From NCBI GenBank assembly GCA_002477945.1, contig DLLF01000002.1, positions 138,275 to 202,274 of the forward strand: a DNA stretch of 64,000 nucleotides, read 5' to 3'. This DNA comes from Bacteroidales bacterium UBA7569 (GTDB lineage Bacteria; Bacteroidota; Bacteroidia; Bacteroidales; Paludibacteraceae). Shown one piece after another: positions 42,671-51,886 of the stretch (positions are counted from its first letter, which is position 1; each line of letters starts with the position of its first letter). Under the pieces are notes generated by a model that saw nothing but the letters and a program-made list of their open reading frames with translations, did not search any database and was not told where the DNA came from. The translations under genes were made by a program, and so were the position numbers.

Positions 42671-43435
42671 ATGGAACAATTTAACACATTACTCTTTATT
42701 GTGGCATTGGTCGGGATGATCGTTATGATTGCTCTCTACTTCGTAGATGCCGGTTACGGAAAAATGATTTCCTCCAAGTGGGGTCCCGCCATATCAAACA
42801 AAGTAGGGTGGCTTCTAATGGAGTGTCCTGTATTTTTGGTTATGCTCTTCTTTTGGGCAAAATCTGATGTACGGCTGACACTTCCATACATTTTGTTCTT
42901 CCTATTTTTCGAACTTCACTACTTCCAGCGTTCTTTCGTGTTTCCTCTTCTTATGAAAGGAAACAGCAAGATGCCTATCGTCATTATGGCGATGAGCATC
43001 GTATTCAACCTTATCAACGGTTACATACAAGGACGCTGGCTGTTCGAATTGGCGCCGAGTGTCACTTACTATACAGCAGATTGGGTGAAGAGTTGGCAAT
43101 TCATTACAGGTACGGTTATATTCTTCCTGGGTATGGGCATCAATTTGCATAGCGATCACGTGATACGCAACCTACGCAAGCCCGGAGATACCAATCACTA
43201 TCTGCCGCAAAAAGGAATGTACAAGTATGTAACATCAGCCAACTACTTAGGCGAGATCATAGAATGGGCAGGATTTGCCTTGCTGACATGGTCGTTTGCC
43301 GGTTTGGTATTCCTTTGGTTTACGTGCGCCAACCTCGTTCCGCGCAGCAACTCTATCTATTTGAAGTATGAAAAAGAGTTTCCTGACCAGTTCGACAGAA
43401 AAAGGCTGAAACGTATATTCCCGTTTATTTACTAA
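42671..43435 (+). CDS. steroid 5-alpha-reductase homologue (3-oxo-5-alpha-steroid 4-dehydrogenase family)
   Basis: 254 residues, the length of human SRD5A enzymes, with six or seven membrane helices. ELHYFQRSFVFPLL (81-94) is strikingly like the HYFHRTFVYSLL block of SRD5A2, which carries active-site Tyr and Arg. The C-terminal NADPH-binding part shows NLHSDHVIRNLR (158-169), YVTSANYLGEIIEWAGFA (186-203) and a closing RKRLKRIFPFIY. The family reduces the 4,5 double bond of 3-oxo-delta4 steroids to the 5-alpha product in the membrane. It leads an operon with an OYE-type reductase and an SDR, which strengthens a steroid or bile-acid role. An open frame above ATG 42671 reaches across the promoter and is discounted. 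Confidence 0.9.
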   Translation: MEQFNTLLFIVALVGMIVMIALYFVDAGYGKMISSKWGPAISNKVGWLLMECPVFLVMLFFWAKSDVRLTLPYILFFLFFELHYFQRSFVFPLLMKGNSKMPIVIMAMSIVFNLINGYIQGRWLFELAPSVTYYTADWVKSWQFITGTVIFFLGMGINLHSDHVIRNLRKPGDTNHYLPQKGMYKYVTSANYLGEIIEWAGFALLTWSFAGLVFLWFTCANLVPRSNSIYLKYEKEFPDQFDRKRLKRIFPFIY

Positions 43436-43503
43436 GACTACAGATTGCAGTTAGTCTTATATGAAGACCTGCTTATAAAACCATCCACTATACTTTTCGC
43501 CTT

Positions 43504-44781
43504 ATGGAGTCCAAACTCTTTACACCCTATCAATTAGGTCCTATCACACTCCGCAACCGCTTTATCCGCTCTGCAGCGTTTGAGAATATGTGTCACAACA
43601 ACACCCCCTCGCAGGAGTTGCACGACTACCACGTCAGCGTAGCCCACGGAGGAGTAGCCATGACCACGGTGGCATATTGCGCGGTGGACCTCAGCGGTGT
43701 CTCCTTCGACGGACAACTTTATGTGCGCGAGGAAGCATTGCCGGGTTTGAAGAAACTCACGGACGCCGTACATGCCGAGGGTGCCAAAGCCAGTATCCAA
43801 CTCGGGCATTGCGGCAATATGACCCACTTCTACACCTGCCATTGTATGCCCGTGAGTGCCAGCAATGGCTTCAACCTCTATTCGCCGACAATCCACCGCC
43901 GTCTGCGTGTGGACGAGATAAAGCAACTCGTGAAGAAGTTCGGCGAAGCAGTGGACTTCTGCCGCGAAGCAGGCTTCGATTGCGTGGAGATACATGCAGG
44001 ACATGCCTATCTGATTTCGCAGTTCATCAGCCGACGCACCAACCATCGCTATGACGAGTACGGTGGCTCTTTCGAGAACCGTGTACGCTTCCTCAACGAG
44101 GTGCTTGACGAGGTAATGAAGCACGCGGGCAACGATATGGCGGTAGTGGTCAAGACCAATATGTGGGACGCCTGCCGTGGCGGCTCGGATATAGAAGAGG
44201 GACTCCGTGTAGCACGCGAGATACTCAAGCACCACGTTCATGGTATCGTCCTGTCGGGCGGTACGGTGAGTGCTTCGCCTATGCGTATATTGGGCGGTGC
44301 TATGCCTATCAAGACCCTTGCCCACTATATGCCGATGAAGAGTTTCTGGTGGCTCAAAGCCGCACTCCTCTGCGGTGGTGGCGCGTTGATGATACCTACC
44401 GTGCCGTTCAAGGAACTCTACTTTATGGAGCAGGCTAAACTATTCCAAAAAGAACTGAAAGACGAACTCGGTGATACCCAACTTATCTATGTGGGTGGTG
44501 TACAGTCGGGCGACAACTGCCAGACGATTATGGACGAGGGCTTTGAACTGTTCCAGATAGCCCACGTACTCATCAAAGACCCCGATTTTGTCAACCACGT
44601 ACACGAGAACCCGCACTACCATGCGGGGTGCGGTCGTTCCAACTACTGTGTAGGTCGTATGTACACCCTCGATATGAAGTGCCACGAATGCGTAGAGCGT
44701 GACGGAGAACCAATCCCCGCTTGCCTCCAAAAAGAGATAAAGAAATTGGAAGCCAACGCCCGGAAGTCCATGCACTCCTGA
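43504..44781 (+). CDS. old-yellow-enzyme-family FMN/Fe-S reductase (candidate delta4-3-oxosteroid 5-beta-reductase)
   Basis: 425 residues: the FMN-binding TIM barrel of the OYE/2,4-dienoyl-CoA reductase family (LGPITLRNRFIRSA at 11-24; EIHAGHAYLISQFISRR at 162-178; YGGSFENRVRF at 186-196). A cysteine set C376, C382, C393, C396 (CGRSNYC ... CHEC) could hold a 4Fe-4S cluster, but the spacing differs from the usual CXXCXXXC. The C-terminal NAD(P)/FAD half of BaiCD-type enzymes (about 650 residues) is absent, so electrons must come from elsewhere. BaiCD-like proteins reduce the C4=C5 bond to the 5-beta form, and that is the likely role beside the 5-alpha-reductase. It starts 68 bases after that gene. 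Confidence 0.82.
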   Translation: MESKLFTPYQLGPITLRNRFIRSAAFENMCHNNTPSQELHDYHVSVAHGGVAMTTVAYCAVDLSGVSFDGQLYVREEALPGLKKLTDAVHAEGAKASIQLGHCGNMTHFYTCHCMPVSASNGFNLYSPTIHRRLRVDEIKQLVKKFGEAVDFCREAGFDCVEIHAGHAYLISQFISRRTNHRYDEYGGSFENRVRFLNEVLDEVMKHAGNDMAVVVKTNMWDACRGGSDIEEGLRVAREILKHHVHGIVLSGGTVSASPMRILGGAMPIKTLAHYMPMKSFWWLKAALLCGGGALMIPTVPFKELYFMEQAKLFQKELKDELGDTQLIYVGGVQSGDNCQTIMDEGFELFQIAHVLIKDPDFVNHVHENPHYHAGCGRSNYCVGRMYTLDMKCHECVERDGEPIPACLQKEIKKLEANARKSMHS

Positions 44782-44817
44782 TATTAACTATTAATTATTA
44801 CCTATTACTTAAACAAG

Positions 44818-45645
44818 GTGTTAAGTCTCGTTACAGGTGCGAGCAGTGGTATCGGTCTGCAGTATGCCACACAGTTAGCCCGCGATTATCATACCGACCT
44901 GCTGTTGGTTTCCAATCAGGAGGAAGAACTCCGCAAGGTGGCGGAAGACCTTGAAACGCAGTACCATGTGAAGGCTGTCCCTCACTATGCCGACCTCAGC
45001 AAGCAAGACGCAGCGGAGGAACTCTACAACTACTGCCACGCCAACAATCTCGTGGTGGACATCCTTATCAACGATGCAGGGGTGTTCTTCTTCAATCCGT
45101 ATTGCGAGACCTCTATGCGCCGCATTGAACTGATGCTCAACCTTCACATGATTACGGTGGCAAAGATGTGTCGCCTGTTCGGGGAGGATATGATTGCCCG
45201 CCAGTTGACCGAGGAAGAACAATCACAGACCATCTGCGGCAAGCCCCGTAAGAAAGGCTACATTCTCAATATGTCGTCTATGTCCGCATGGATGGCTATG
45301 CCCGGTATCCAGACCTACAATGCAACAAAGGCGTTTATCTACAACTTCTCAAAATCCCTCTGGTATGAACTACACCCCAAAGGCGTGAATATCACCGTGA
45401 TGACCCCCGGTGCAGTGGATACGGCTCTGTTCGGTCTTGCACCCAACCTGCGCCGTCTGGCAGTCAATCTCACCGTCTCTATCCCACCCGAGAAACTTGT
45501 CAAACGTGCCTTGCGCTCTATGTTCCGCGGCAGGAAAGCCGATATGCCCGGTGTCATCAACCACCTCTGCACACCCCTCCTCAAGCATACCCCCGACTGG
45601 CTCGTCTTCCTTGCCATCAAGTACGTCGGCAAGTTTCAGAAATAG
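44818..45645 (+). CDS. short-chain dehydrogenase (candidate hydroxysteroid dehydrogenase)
   Basis: 275 residues, start GTG at 44818, 36 bases after the OYE gene. Classical SDR motifs: TGASSGIG at 6-13, NDAG at 85-88, catalytic Ser153/154, Tyr167 and Lys171 (YNATK). The C-terminal part (PEKLVKRALRSMFRGRKADM ... LAIKYVGKF) is like the DltE/17-beta-HSD-type classical SDRs. In published isoallolithocholate pathways an SDR acting as 3-beta-hydroxysteroid dehydrogenase sits beside 5-alpha- and 5-beta-reductases, so that is the most likely job. Regiospecificity cannot be read from sequence. Confidence 0.85.
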   Translation: MLSLVTGASSGIGLQYATQLARDYHTDLLLVSNQEEELRKVAEDLETQYHVKAVPHYADLSKQDAAEELYNYCHANNLVVDILINDAGVFFFNPYCETSMRRIELMLNLHMITVAKMCRLFGEDMIARQLTEEEQSQTICGKPRKKGYILNMSSMSAWMAMPGIQTYNATKAFIYNFSKSLWYELHPKGVNITVMTPGAVDTALFGLAPNLRRLAVNLTVSIPPEKLVKRALRSMFRGRKADMPGVINHLCTPLLKHTPDWLVFLAIKYVGKFQK

Positions 45646-45673
45646 ATTCTCCTCAGAAGCAAAGGATAAATAT

Positions 45674-46033
45674 ATGTATGCGTTGGTTACAGGTGCAAGC
45701 AGTGGTGTCGGTCTTTGGTGTGCCAAAACTTTGCAGAAACACAATGAATATGATGCTCTATCGGCAAGTAATCAAACGCAAGAAACACAAGCACTTGGCA
45801 CAATTGACATAAGAGCCTGCTTTTTCTCTCTGTCCATATATCATCGATTCGTACGCTTGGGTAGTAGCATCCAACATCTAAAGCGGCTCACAGGCATAAC
45901 CCTCACAGCAATGTCTCGCAAGAAAAAGCAAGTCATTCCACGCCTCAGAGTTAGCATGTTCGTACCAATAATGAACCGTCTGCCTGGCAGAATACTCTTT
46001 CCGAGTATGAAACATCTTTCCGTCTTCCGTTAA
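45674..46033 (+). pseudogene. truncated second SDR copy
   Basis: The frame starting at ATG 45674 reads MYALVTGASSGVGLWCAKTL, like the N-terminus of the SDR just upstream (including the SNQ after strand two). Similarity ends after about 40 residues (near 45796). The remaining 79 codons to the stop at 46031-46033 match nothing and lack the catalytic Tyr-Lys. This is a remnant of a tandem duplication or of a second dehydrogenase in the operon. Confidence 0.75.
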
Positions 46034-46061
46034 TTTCAAAACTTTCTCACATATTTCCTGT

Positions 46062-47813
46062 ATGCCTGTTTCGTATCTTCAAGTAGAACATCTCACCAAA
46101 GCGGTTGGCGATCGGGTTCTTTTCAAGGACCTGTCGTTTGGTATAGCGCAAGGCGACAAAGTGGCACTCATTGCTCGCAACGGAGCAGGAAAGTCCACTC
46201 TGATGGATACTCTGACAGGAAGTAATCAAGCGGATAGCGGCACCGTCACATTCCGCAACGGCATTCGTGTAGGCTACTTGCCGCAAAAGATTCAGTTTGA
46301 TAATGTAAAAACAATACAAGCCTTCGCAGAGACACTCAAAGAAAAAGAGGAATTTCTGCGAATGATCACGCAGTTTGGCATCACAGACACTACACAATCG
46401 CTCCAAACGCTGAGCGGTGGTCAGTGCAAGAAAGTCATGCTCGCCAAGTGCCTGGCATGCAAGCCGGACCTCCTCCTGTTGGACGAACCAACCAACCATC
46501 TCGACCTCACAATGGTGGAATGGTTGGAAGGATACTTGCAACGTGCGTCTGTCACTCTGCTGATGGTAACTCACGATAGGTACTTCCTTGATAACGTATG
46601 TACCGACATCTTGGAACTTGACAATGGCAATCTCTATGCCTGTCATGGAAACTATGCCTACTATTTGAGCAAACGGGAGGAACGGATGAAAGCACTCAGT
46701 GCGGAAACGGAGAAGTATCGCAATCTCTATCGCACGGAATTGGAGTGGATGCGACGTATGCCGCAAGCACGGGGACACAAAGCACGCTGTCGGATTGACA
46801 ACTTTCAGGAAATTGCCGAACGGGCAAAAGGCGTCTCGCAAGCGGGGAACATCCGCTTGCAAGTACAGTCCGCATATATCGGAAACAAAATCTTTGAGGC
46901 GAAAAACGTATGCAAGCATTATGGAAACATCACCATTCTGCAACACTTCAACTATGTGTTCTCCCGCTACGAACGATTGGGAATCATAGGCAACAACGGG
47001 GCTGGAAAAACCACATTCCTGAAAATGCTGATGGGACTCGAAAAACCTGATTCAGGACTCTTTGAAATCGGAGACACGGTTCGCTTTGGCTACTATGCAC
47101 AGACAGGTCTCCACTTCCGACAAGGGAAAAAAGTCATTGATATCATCAGCGATGTGGCTGAGTATATCCAACTGAAAGACAAACGGCTTTCTGCCTCGCA
47201 ATTCCTGCAACATTTCCTGTTCCCCCCGTCACAGCAGCACGACTTCGTGGAAAAACTGTCAGGAGGCGAACAACAAAGACTGCACCTGTGCTATATACTC
47301 ATGCAGCAGCCAAACTTCCTGATATTGGACGAACCTACCAACGATTTGGACATCCCTACCCTACGCATATTGGAAGATTGGTTGCAGCAATTCAAAGGAT
47401 GTCTGATTGTCGTGAGCCACGACCGGTACTTTATGGATCAAGTGGTGGACCATCTCTTTGTCTTCAAAGGAAACGGAATCATAGAAGATTTTCCCGGGAA
47501 CTATACAGACTACCGTCTGCAAAAGAAAAACTACGAAGAACAAAGTAAAACGGCAGAAGCAAATATCGCCAAAGCGAAACCGCGGCTCAACGAAAACAAG
47601 AAACCTAAGCGATTGTCTTTCAAAGAGCAGAAACATCTGCAAGAGATAGAAATAGCCATCCCAATGCTGGAAACAGAGAAAAAGAACATCGAACAGCGTC
47701 TTTCGGGAGAGACATTGTCCGCGGGGGAAGTGCAACGCCTGTCACAACGATATATCGAAGTGAAAGACGAATTGGACTCCTTGGAGTTGGAATGGCTCGA
47801 ACTCACCGATTGA
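46062..47813 (+). CDS. ABC-F family ATPase (Uup-like)
   Basis: 583 residues: two ABC domains (1-225 and 285-500) without membrane helices. Walker A motifs are ARNGAGKST (about 39-47) and GNNGAGKTT (about 309-317); signatures are LSGGQ and LSGGE; Walker B segments are LLLLDEPTNHLD and FLILDEPTNDLD. The linker is rich in charged residues and the C-terminus (about 515-583) is a coiled coil. ABC-F proteins act on ribosomes; the C-terminal coiled coil suggests the Uup type rather than an antibiotic-resistance member. Confidence 0.93.
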   Translation: MPVSYLQVEHLTKAVGDRVLFKDLSFGIAQGDKVALIARNGAGKSTLMDTLTGSNQADSGTVTFRNGIRVGYLPQKIQFDNVKTIQAFAETLKEKEEFLRMITQFGITDTTQSLQTLSGGQCKKVMLAKCLACKPDLLLLDEPTNHLDLTMVEWLEGYLQRASVTLLMVTHDRYFLDNVCTDILELDNGNLYACHGNYAYYLSKREERMKALSAETEKYRNLYRTELEWMRRMPQARGHKARCRIDNFQEIAERAKGVSQAGNIRLQVQSAYIGNKIFEAKNVCKHYGNITILQHFNYVFSRYERLGIIGNNGAGKTTFLKMLMGLEKPDSGLFEIGDTVRFGYYAQTGLHFRQGKKVIDIISDVAEYIQLKDKRLSASQFLQHFLFPPSQQHDFVEKLSGGEQQRLHLCYILMQQPNFLILDEPTNDLDIPTLRILEDWLQQFKGCLIVVSHDRYFMDQVVDHLFVFKGNGIIEDFPGNYTDYRLQKKNYEEQSKTAEANIAKAKPRLNENKKPKRLSFKEQKHLQEIEIAIPMLETEKKNIEQRLSGETLSAGEVQRLSQRYIEVKDELDSLELEWLELTD

Positions 47814-47971
47814 ATAGACCTGCACCCTATATCCTGTTTTTCTCATCAGAGAATTCACTCTCCCTGCGAACTCACTTTACGCTATATGCCATGCCGGTGT
47901 TTCCGGCGTCACGGAATCGGAAAGGCTAACTCGCCATAATGGTAGTCACACCGGACAATATGCTGACTTCT

Positions 47972-48023
47972 ACGACCCCTCAAGCACACCTGATCGACCC
48001 CTCAAGCACACCTCAAACCGACC
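47972..48023. repeat. GACCCCTCA dispersed repeat, copy C (inverse)
   Basis: CGACCCCTCAAGCACACCT occurs twice in tandem and is followed by CAAACCGACC. It is the reverse complement, diverged, of the block at 29396 and 40081. It fills the end of the 247-base gap between the ABC-F gene and pnuC. Confidence 0.75.
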
Positions 48024-48060
48024 ACGACAGGAAAATAAAAATAAAACGGTTCAAACAGAA

Positions 48061-48717
48061 CTATCTCTCCAACTGTTTTGTCCAACGGATATAACCGAAA
48101 AGGCAAATGAGACACCAAAAAGCATAGAGAGCCGTCATACAATAGTTACCTGCAAAAAACCACATAACAGTGGTAAGAACATCCACAAACAGCCACAAAT
48201 ACCACTGCTCACGGTAGGCCAGCATCATCAGCACTTGCGCTACAATGGCTGGAATAGTTGTAAATGCATCAAGATACGGACTGGAATCATTCGTATATAT
48301 ACTCAAAAAACAACCCGTAAAAACAGAAATAACCATACATGAAATACTGATAATCAGCAAAACAGAAAGTGGCAGACAACGGGTGATAATAGTTGTTCCG
48401 GAAGTCTGTTCCTCACTCTTTTTCAAACGCTTGTACCATACTAACACCCCATATATCTGGGTCAGGAAATAAAAAACATTCATGGCGATGCCTGCATAAA
48501 ACCGCTCCAAATAGCAAAGATAGGTGTAAGTGGCTATCTGACCGAAACCAAAAAAGAAAGTTAGGATATTGCCCTGTGCACCCAATACAACGGAACACAT
48601 ACCAAATAGTCCGCTCACTAACGACCACGGATTGTCAGGCATCAGCACATAGACCACCACCTGTACCAGCAACCCCGCAGCGAGGATACTCCAATCAATT
48701 ATCTTGTCTCGTTTCAT
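48061..48717 (-). CDS. pnuC: nicotinamide (mono)nucleoside transporter PnuC
   Basis: 218 residues with seven or eight hydrophobic segments. Family marks: NILTFFFGFGQIATYTYLCY near 50-69, NVFYFLTQIYGVLVWYK near 80-96, and WYLWLFVDVLTTVMWF near 171-186, where the WXXW/Asp region binds vitamin. PnuC takes up nicotinamide riboside for NAD synthesis. It follows the DUF1846 gene by 57 bases on the same strand. Confidence 0.9.
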   Translation of the reverse strand: MKRDKIIDWSILAAGLLVQVVVYVLMPDNPWSLVSGLFGMCSVVLGAQGNILTFFFGFGQIATYTYLCYLERFYAGIAMNVFYFLTQIYGVLVWYKRLKKSEEQTSGTTIITRCLPLSVLLIISISCMVISVFTGCFLSIYTNDSSPYLDAFTTIPAIVAQVLMMLAYREQWYLWLFVDVLTTVMWFFAGNYCMTALYAFWCLICLFGYIRWTKQLER

Positions 48718-48774
48718 TTTTTACACGGCAAAGGTCTTTCTTTCCGGTCGCATGTCAGAAAACTGAATAACAGA

Positions 48775-50238
48775 TTACCGGCTCACAGGATCGCACGTAA
48801 GATCCACGCCCAACTTGCGGAAGACCTTTCTGTCCACATCCGAGAGCATCACCGTGGAATGTACCTTGCAACCCTCCAACTGCGGGAGAGCCGCCAGAGT
48901 CTGGCGGCATTTGTCGTCATGGAGGGAAAGAAGGGATAGTGCAATCAGCACTTCATCCGTATGCAGACACGGATTTTTGCCTTTCAGATAGGCAATCTTG
49001 GTATGTTGGATAGGCGTAATCATTTCTTGCGGAATCAGGTCTATATCCTTGTCAATACCTGCAAGATACTTGGTCGCATTGAGCAGCAGAGCCGCCGAAG
49101 GTCCGAGCAGATCACTTTCATGGGCGGTAATAATGCTGCCGTCAGGCAATTCAATGGCGGAAGAAGCAACTCCCAACAATTGCTCTTTCCTTTCCTTGGC
49201 GGCTACCGTCACTCGGCGGTAGGCACTGTTGATACCTGCCTGTTTGAAAAGAAGGGCTATCTTCTTGACAGCCTGCTCCGAGCCTGTCCCCAAGGCAAAA
49301 TCGTTGAGGGCTGCATAGTAGCGGCTTATTATCTCCTGTTTCGCCGCCTCAGAGCAGACAGCATCGTCGGTGATGCAGAAACCGACCATATTGACGCCCA
49401 TGTCGGTAGGCGATTTATAGGGGTTATGCCCGTAGATGCTCGTGAAGAGGGACTCTAAAACAGGGAATATCTCAATATCACGGTTATAATTGATTGCCGT
49501 CTTTCCGTATGCTTCCAAATGGAAAGGGTCTATCATGTTTACATCGTTGAGGTCTGCCGTGGCGGCTTCGTAGGCAAGATTGACGGGGTGCTTGAGAGGC
49601 AGGTTCCACACAGGAAAAGTCTCGAACTTGGCATAACCGGCTTCTCTCCCGCGGATATGTTCGTTATAGAGTTGAGACAGGCATACTGCCATCTTGCCGC
49701 TTCCCGGACCCGGAGCCGTTACGACCACCAACGGACGCGAGGTCTCTATAAAATCATTCCTCCCGTAACCTTCTTCGGAGGCAATCAGTTCCACATTGTG
49801 CGGGTAGCCCTCTATCGTATAGTGGAAATAAGTCTTGATCTTTCTCCGATCGAGACGCTGGCGGTAGGCATCGGCAGAGTGCTGCCCGTTATAGTGGGTA
49901 ACCACCACGGAGGAAACAAGAAAACCGCGGGAAGTAAGTTCATCGTACAGACGAAGGACATCTTCATCGTAGGTAATGCCGAGGTCCTGACGGATCTTGT
50001 TTTTCTCTATATCGAGAGCGGAGATAACAATGACTATCTCAAGGGAATCACTCAGACACGTGAGCATGGACAACTTGCTGTCCGGCTGGAAACCAGGGAG
50101 GACTCTGCTGGCATGATAGTCTCCGAAGAGTTTGCCCCCCATTTCCAGATATAGTTTGTTGCCTAAGTGCGCAATACGCTCTCGGATATGTTCCGACTGA
50201 ACACGGATATATTTTGCATTATCAAAGCCTGTCTTCAT
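48775..50238 (-). CDS. DUF1846-family protein
   Basis: 487 residues, standard for DUF1846. The stretch VVVTAPGPGSGKMAVCLSQLY (about 173-193) is a P-loop-like nucleotide-binding motif. The N-terminus KTGFDNAKYIRVQSEHIRERI is the family signature. Structures of the family show a phosphate-loop fold, but the function is not known to me. It has its own promoter and precedes pnuC. Confidence 0.9.
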   Translation of the reverse strand: MKTGFDNAKYIRVQSEHIRERIAHLGNKLYLEMGGKLFGDYHASRVLPGFQPDSKLSMLTCLSDSLEIVIVISALDIEKNKIRQDLGITYDEDVLRLYDELTSRGFLVSSVVVTHYNGQHSADAYRQRLDRRKIKTYFHYTIEGYPHNVELIASEEGYGRNDFIETSRPLVVVTAPGPGSGKMAVCLSQLYNEHIRGREAGYAKFETFPVWNLPLKHPVNLAYEAATADLNDVNMIDPFHLEAYGKTAINYNRDIEIFPVLESLFTSIYGHNPYKSPTDMGVNMVGFCITDDAVCSEAAKQEIISRYYAALNDFALGTGSEQAVKKIALLFKQAGINSAYRRVTVAAKERKEQLLGVASSAIELPDGSIITAHESDLLGPSAALLLNATKYLAGIDKDIDLIPQEMITPIQHTKIAYLKGKNPCLHTDEVLIALSLLSLHDDKCRQTLAALPQLEGCKVHSTVMLSDVDRKVFRKLGVDLTCDPVSR

Positions 50239-50271
50239 CTGCTTGTCTCATTACGGTGTCGAAGTCACTTG

Positions 50272-50302
50272 CAAAGTTCGGAAAACTTACGCAGATACGC
50301 AA
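50272..50302 (-). promoter_or_regulatory. probable promoter of DUF1846-pnuC
   Basis: On the minus strand TTG (50302-50300), 20 bases, GAACTTTG (50279-50272). The -7 element has one mismatch to TAnnTTTG. The leader would be about 27 bases. Confidence 0.55.
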
Positions 50303-50343
50303 ACATAAGACAATGGCACACAAAAGGACTTCACAATATGATA

Positions 50344-50374
50344 TTGTTTATACAATCCCTTTTTAGTACTTTTG
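50344..50374 (+). promoter_or_regulatory. cstA promoter
   Basis: TTG at 50344-50346, 20 bases, TACTTTTG at 50367-50374. Start near 50381, 18 bases before ATG 50399. It is divergent from the DUF1846 promoter, 41 bases apart. Confidence 0.8.
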
Positions 50375-50398
50375 CAAGACAATAAGAACAACAATACC

Positions 50399-51886
50399 AT
50401 GTATAGTTTCATTATTTCCGTCATCATACTGGTCATAGGTTATGTATTCTATGGCAAATTCGTGGAACGCGTGTTTGGTGCTGACCCTGAGAGACCTACT
50501 CCGGCATTGACCAAAACCGATGGAATTGACTACGTTCCCCTTCCTGCATGGAGGATATTCCTGATTCAATTCCTGAACATAGCAGGCTTGGGACCTATCT
50601 TTGGCGCAATTATGGGCATCTTCTACGGCCCATCTGCCTATTTGTGGATTGTGTTTGGGACAATCTTCGCAGGCGGCGTACACGACTATCTTTCAGGTAT
50701 GATTTCTGTGCGCAAGGGCGGGGCGGGTCTGCCTGATATTGTCGGCGAAGAATTGGGAACCGGCATTCATCATGGAATACGTGTATTGTCGGTTGTATTG
50801 CTGGTTCTGCTCACCACAACGTTCATGACTGGTCCCGCCAATCTTTTGCACGGATTAGCCCGTAGCGTGAGCGTAAATATATGGATTGGAGTGATCTTCA
50901 TTTACTATATCTTGGCAACTCTTCTTCCTATCGACAAACTGATAGGACGTTTCTACCCGTTATTCGGCGGAATACTTCTGTTCATGGGAGTGGGCATCAT
51001 GGTGGTTATGCTCGGTTGGCATGGAGCGGATATCCCCGAAGTGACCGACGGATTGCAAAACAGGCAGACAAACGGACTACCTCTCTTTCCCATGCTGTTT
51101 GTCAGTATTGCCTGCGGTGCCATAAGCGGCTTCCACGGAACACAATCACCACTGATGGCGCGCTGCATCACTAACGAACGGCAAGGACGATGGATCTTCT
51201 ATGGGGCAATGGTGGTTGAAGGCATATTGGCACTTGTCTGGGCAGCCGCGGCAGGATCATTCTTCGGTGGAATAGACGGATTGCAGGCATTTGCGGCTGA
51301 ACATCAGGGAGAGAACATTGCTGCACTGGTGATTGACAGGATATCAAGAACTTGGCTTGGAAAAGTAGGAGGCATACTTGCTATCATCGGAGTGATTGCA
51401 GCACCCATTACTTCGGGAGATACTGCCTTGAGAAGCGCACGGCTCATCATGGCTGATTTCATGCATTGGGATCAAAAGAGTACCTGGCGACGACTTCTCA
51501 TCTCTCTGCCATTGTTCGCTGTTGTGTTTGGAATGACTTTCGTGAACTTTGATGTAGTGTGGAGATACTTTGCTTGGACCAACCAAACATTGGCAGCCTT
51601 CACTCTGTGGGCTGCCACCGTCTATCTGTACAAAGCAGAACACGCCGATGGAAAGACATCAAATAGCCCTCGAAACGGGTATCTGATTAGTTTGATTCCG
51701 GCATTGTTTATGACGATGGTAAGCGGAAGTTACATCCTGATTGCCCCCGAAGGACTGAATCTGCCGGTCGGATGGCGCTGGTTGGGCTACGCCGTCGCAG
51801 GCTGCGTTACGCTCGCTCTGTTCATCGTTTTCTGCTTTTGGGCAAAGGAATACGCCAGTCGTAAAACCGTGGATGAGAGACTCTGA
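50399..51886 (+). CDS. cstA: CstA-family peptide/pyruvate transporter (short form)
   Basis: 495 residues from ATG 50399; E. coli CstA is about 700, and short forms near 480 are usual in Bacteroidota. About 13 membrane helices. Family motifs: GKFVERVFGAD near 20, GPIFGAIMGIFYGPSAYLWI near 67-86, GGVHDYLSGM near 94-103, and APITSGDTALRSARL near 340. The role is uptake of peptides or pyruvate under carbon shortage. Its last 65 bases overlap the convergent PAP2 gene. Confidence 0.9.
   Translation: MYSFIISVIILVIGYVFYGKFVERVFGADPERPTPALTKTDGIDYVPLPAWRIFLIQFLNIAGLGPIFGAIMGIFYGPSAYLWIVFGTIFAGGVHDYLSGMISVRKGGAGLPDIVGEELGTGIHHGIRVLSVVLLVLLTTTFMTGPANLLHGLARSVSVNIWIGVIFIYYILATLLPIDKLIGRFYPLFGGILLFMGVGIMVVMLGWHGADIPEVTDGLQNRQTNGLPLFPMLFVSIACGAISGFHGTQSPLMARCITNERQGRWIFYGAMVVEGILALVWAAAAGSFFGGIDGLQAFAAEHQGENIAALVIDRISRTWLGKVGGILAIIGVIAAPITSGDTALRSARLIMADFMHWDQKSTWRRLLISLPLFAVVFGMTFVNFDVVWRYFAWTNQTLAAFTLWAATVYLYKAEHADGKTSNSPRNGYLISLIPALFMTMVSGSYILIAPEGLNLPVGWRWLGYAVAGCVTLALFIVFCFWAKEYASRKTVDERL

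Noticed and set aside
45880..46045. A minus-strand frame of about 60 codons (containing KMFHTRKEYSARQTVHYWYE) before the ABC-F gene
   Set aside because: It looks protein-like but has no good start codon outside the ABC-F gene, no promoter and no family I know. I leave it as a possible gene remnant.
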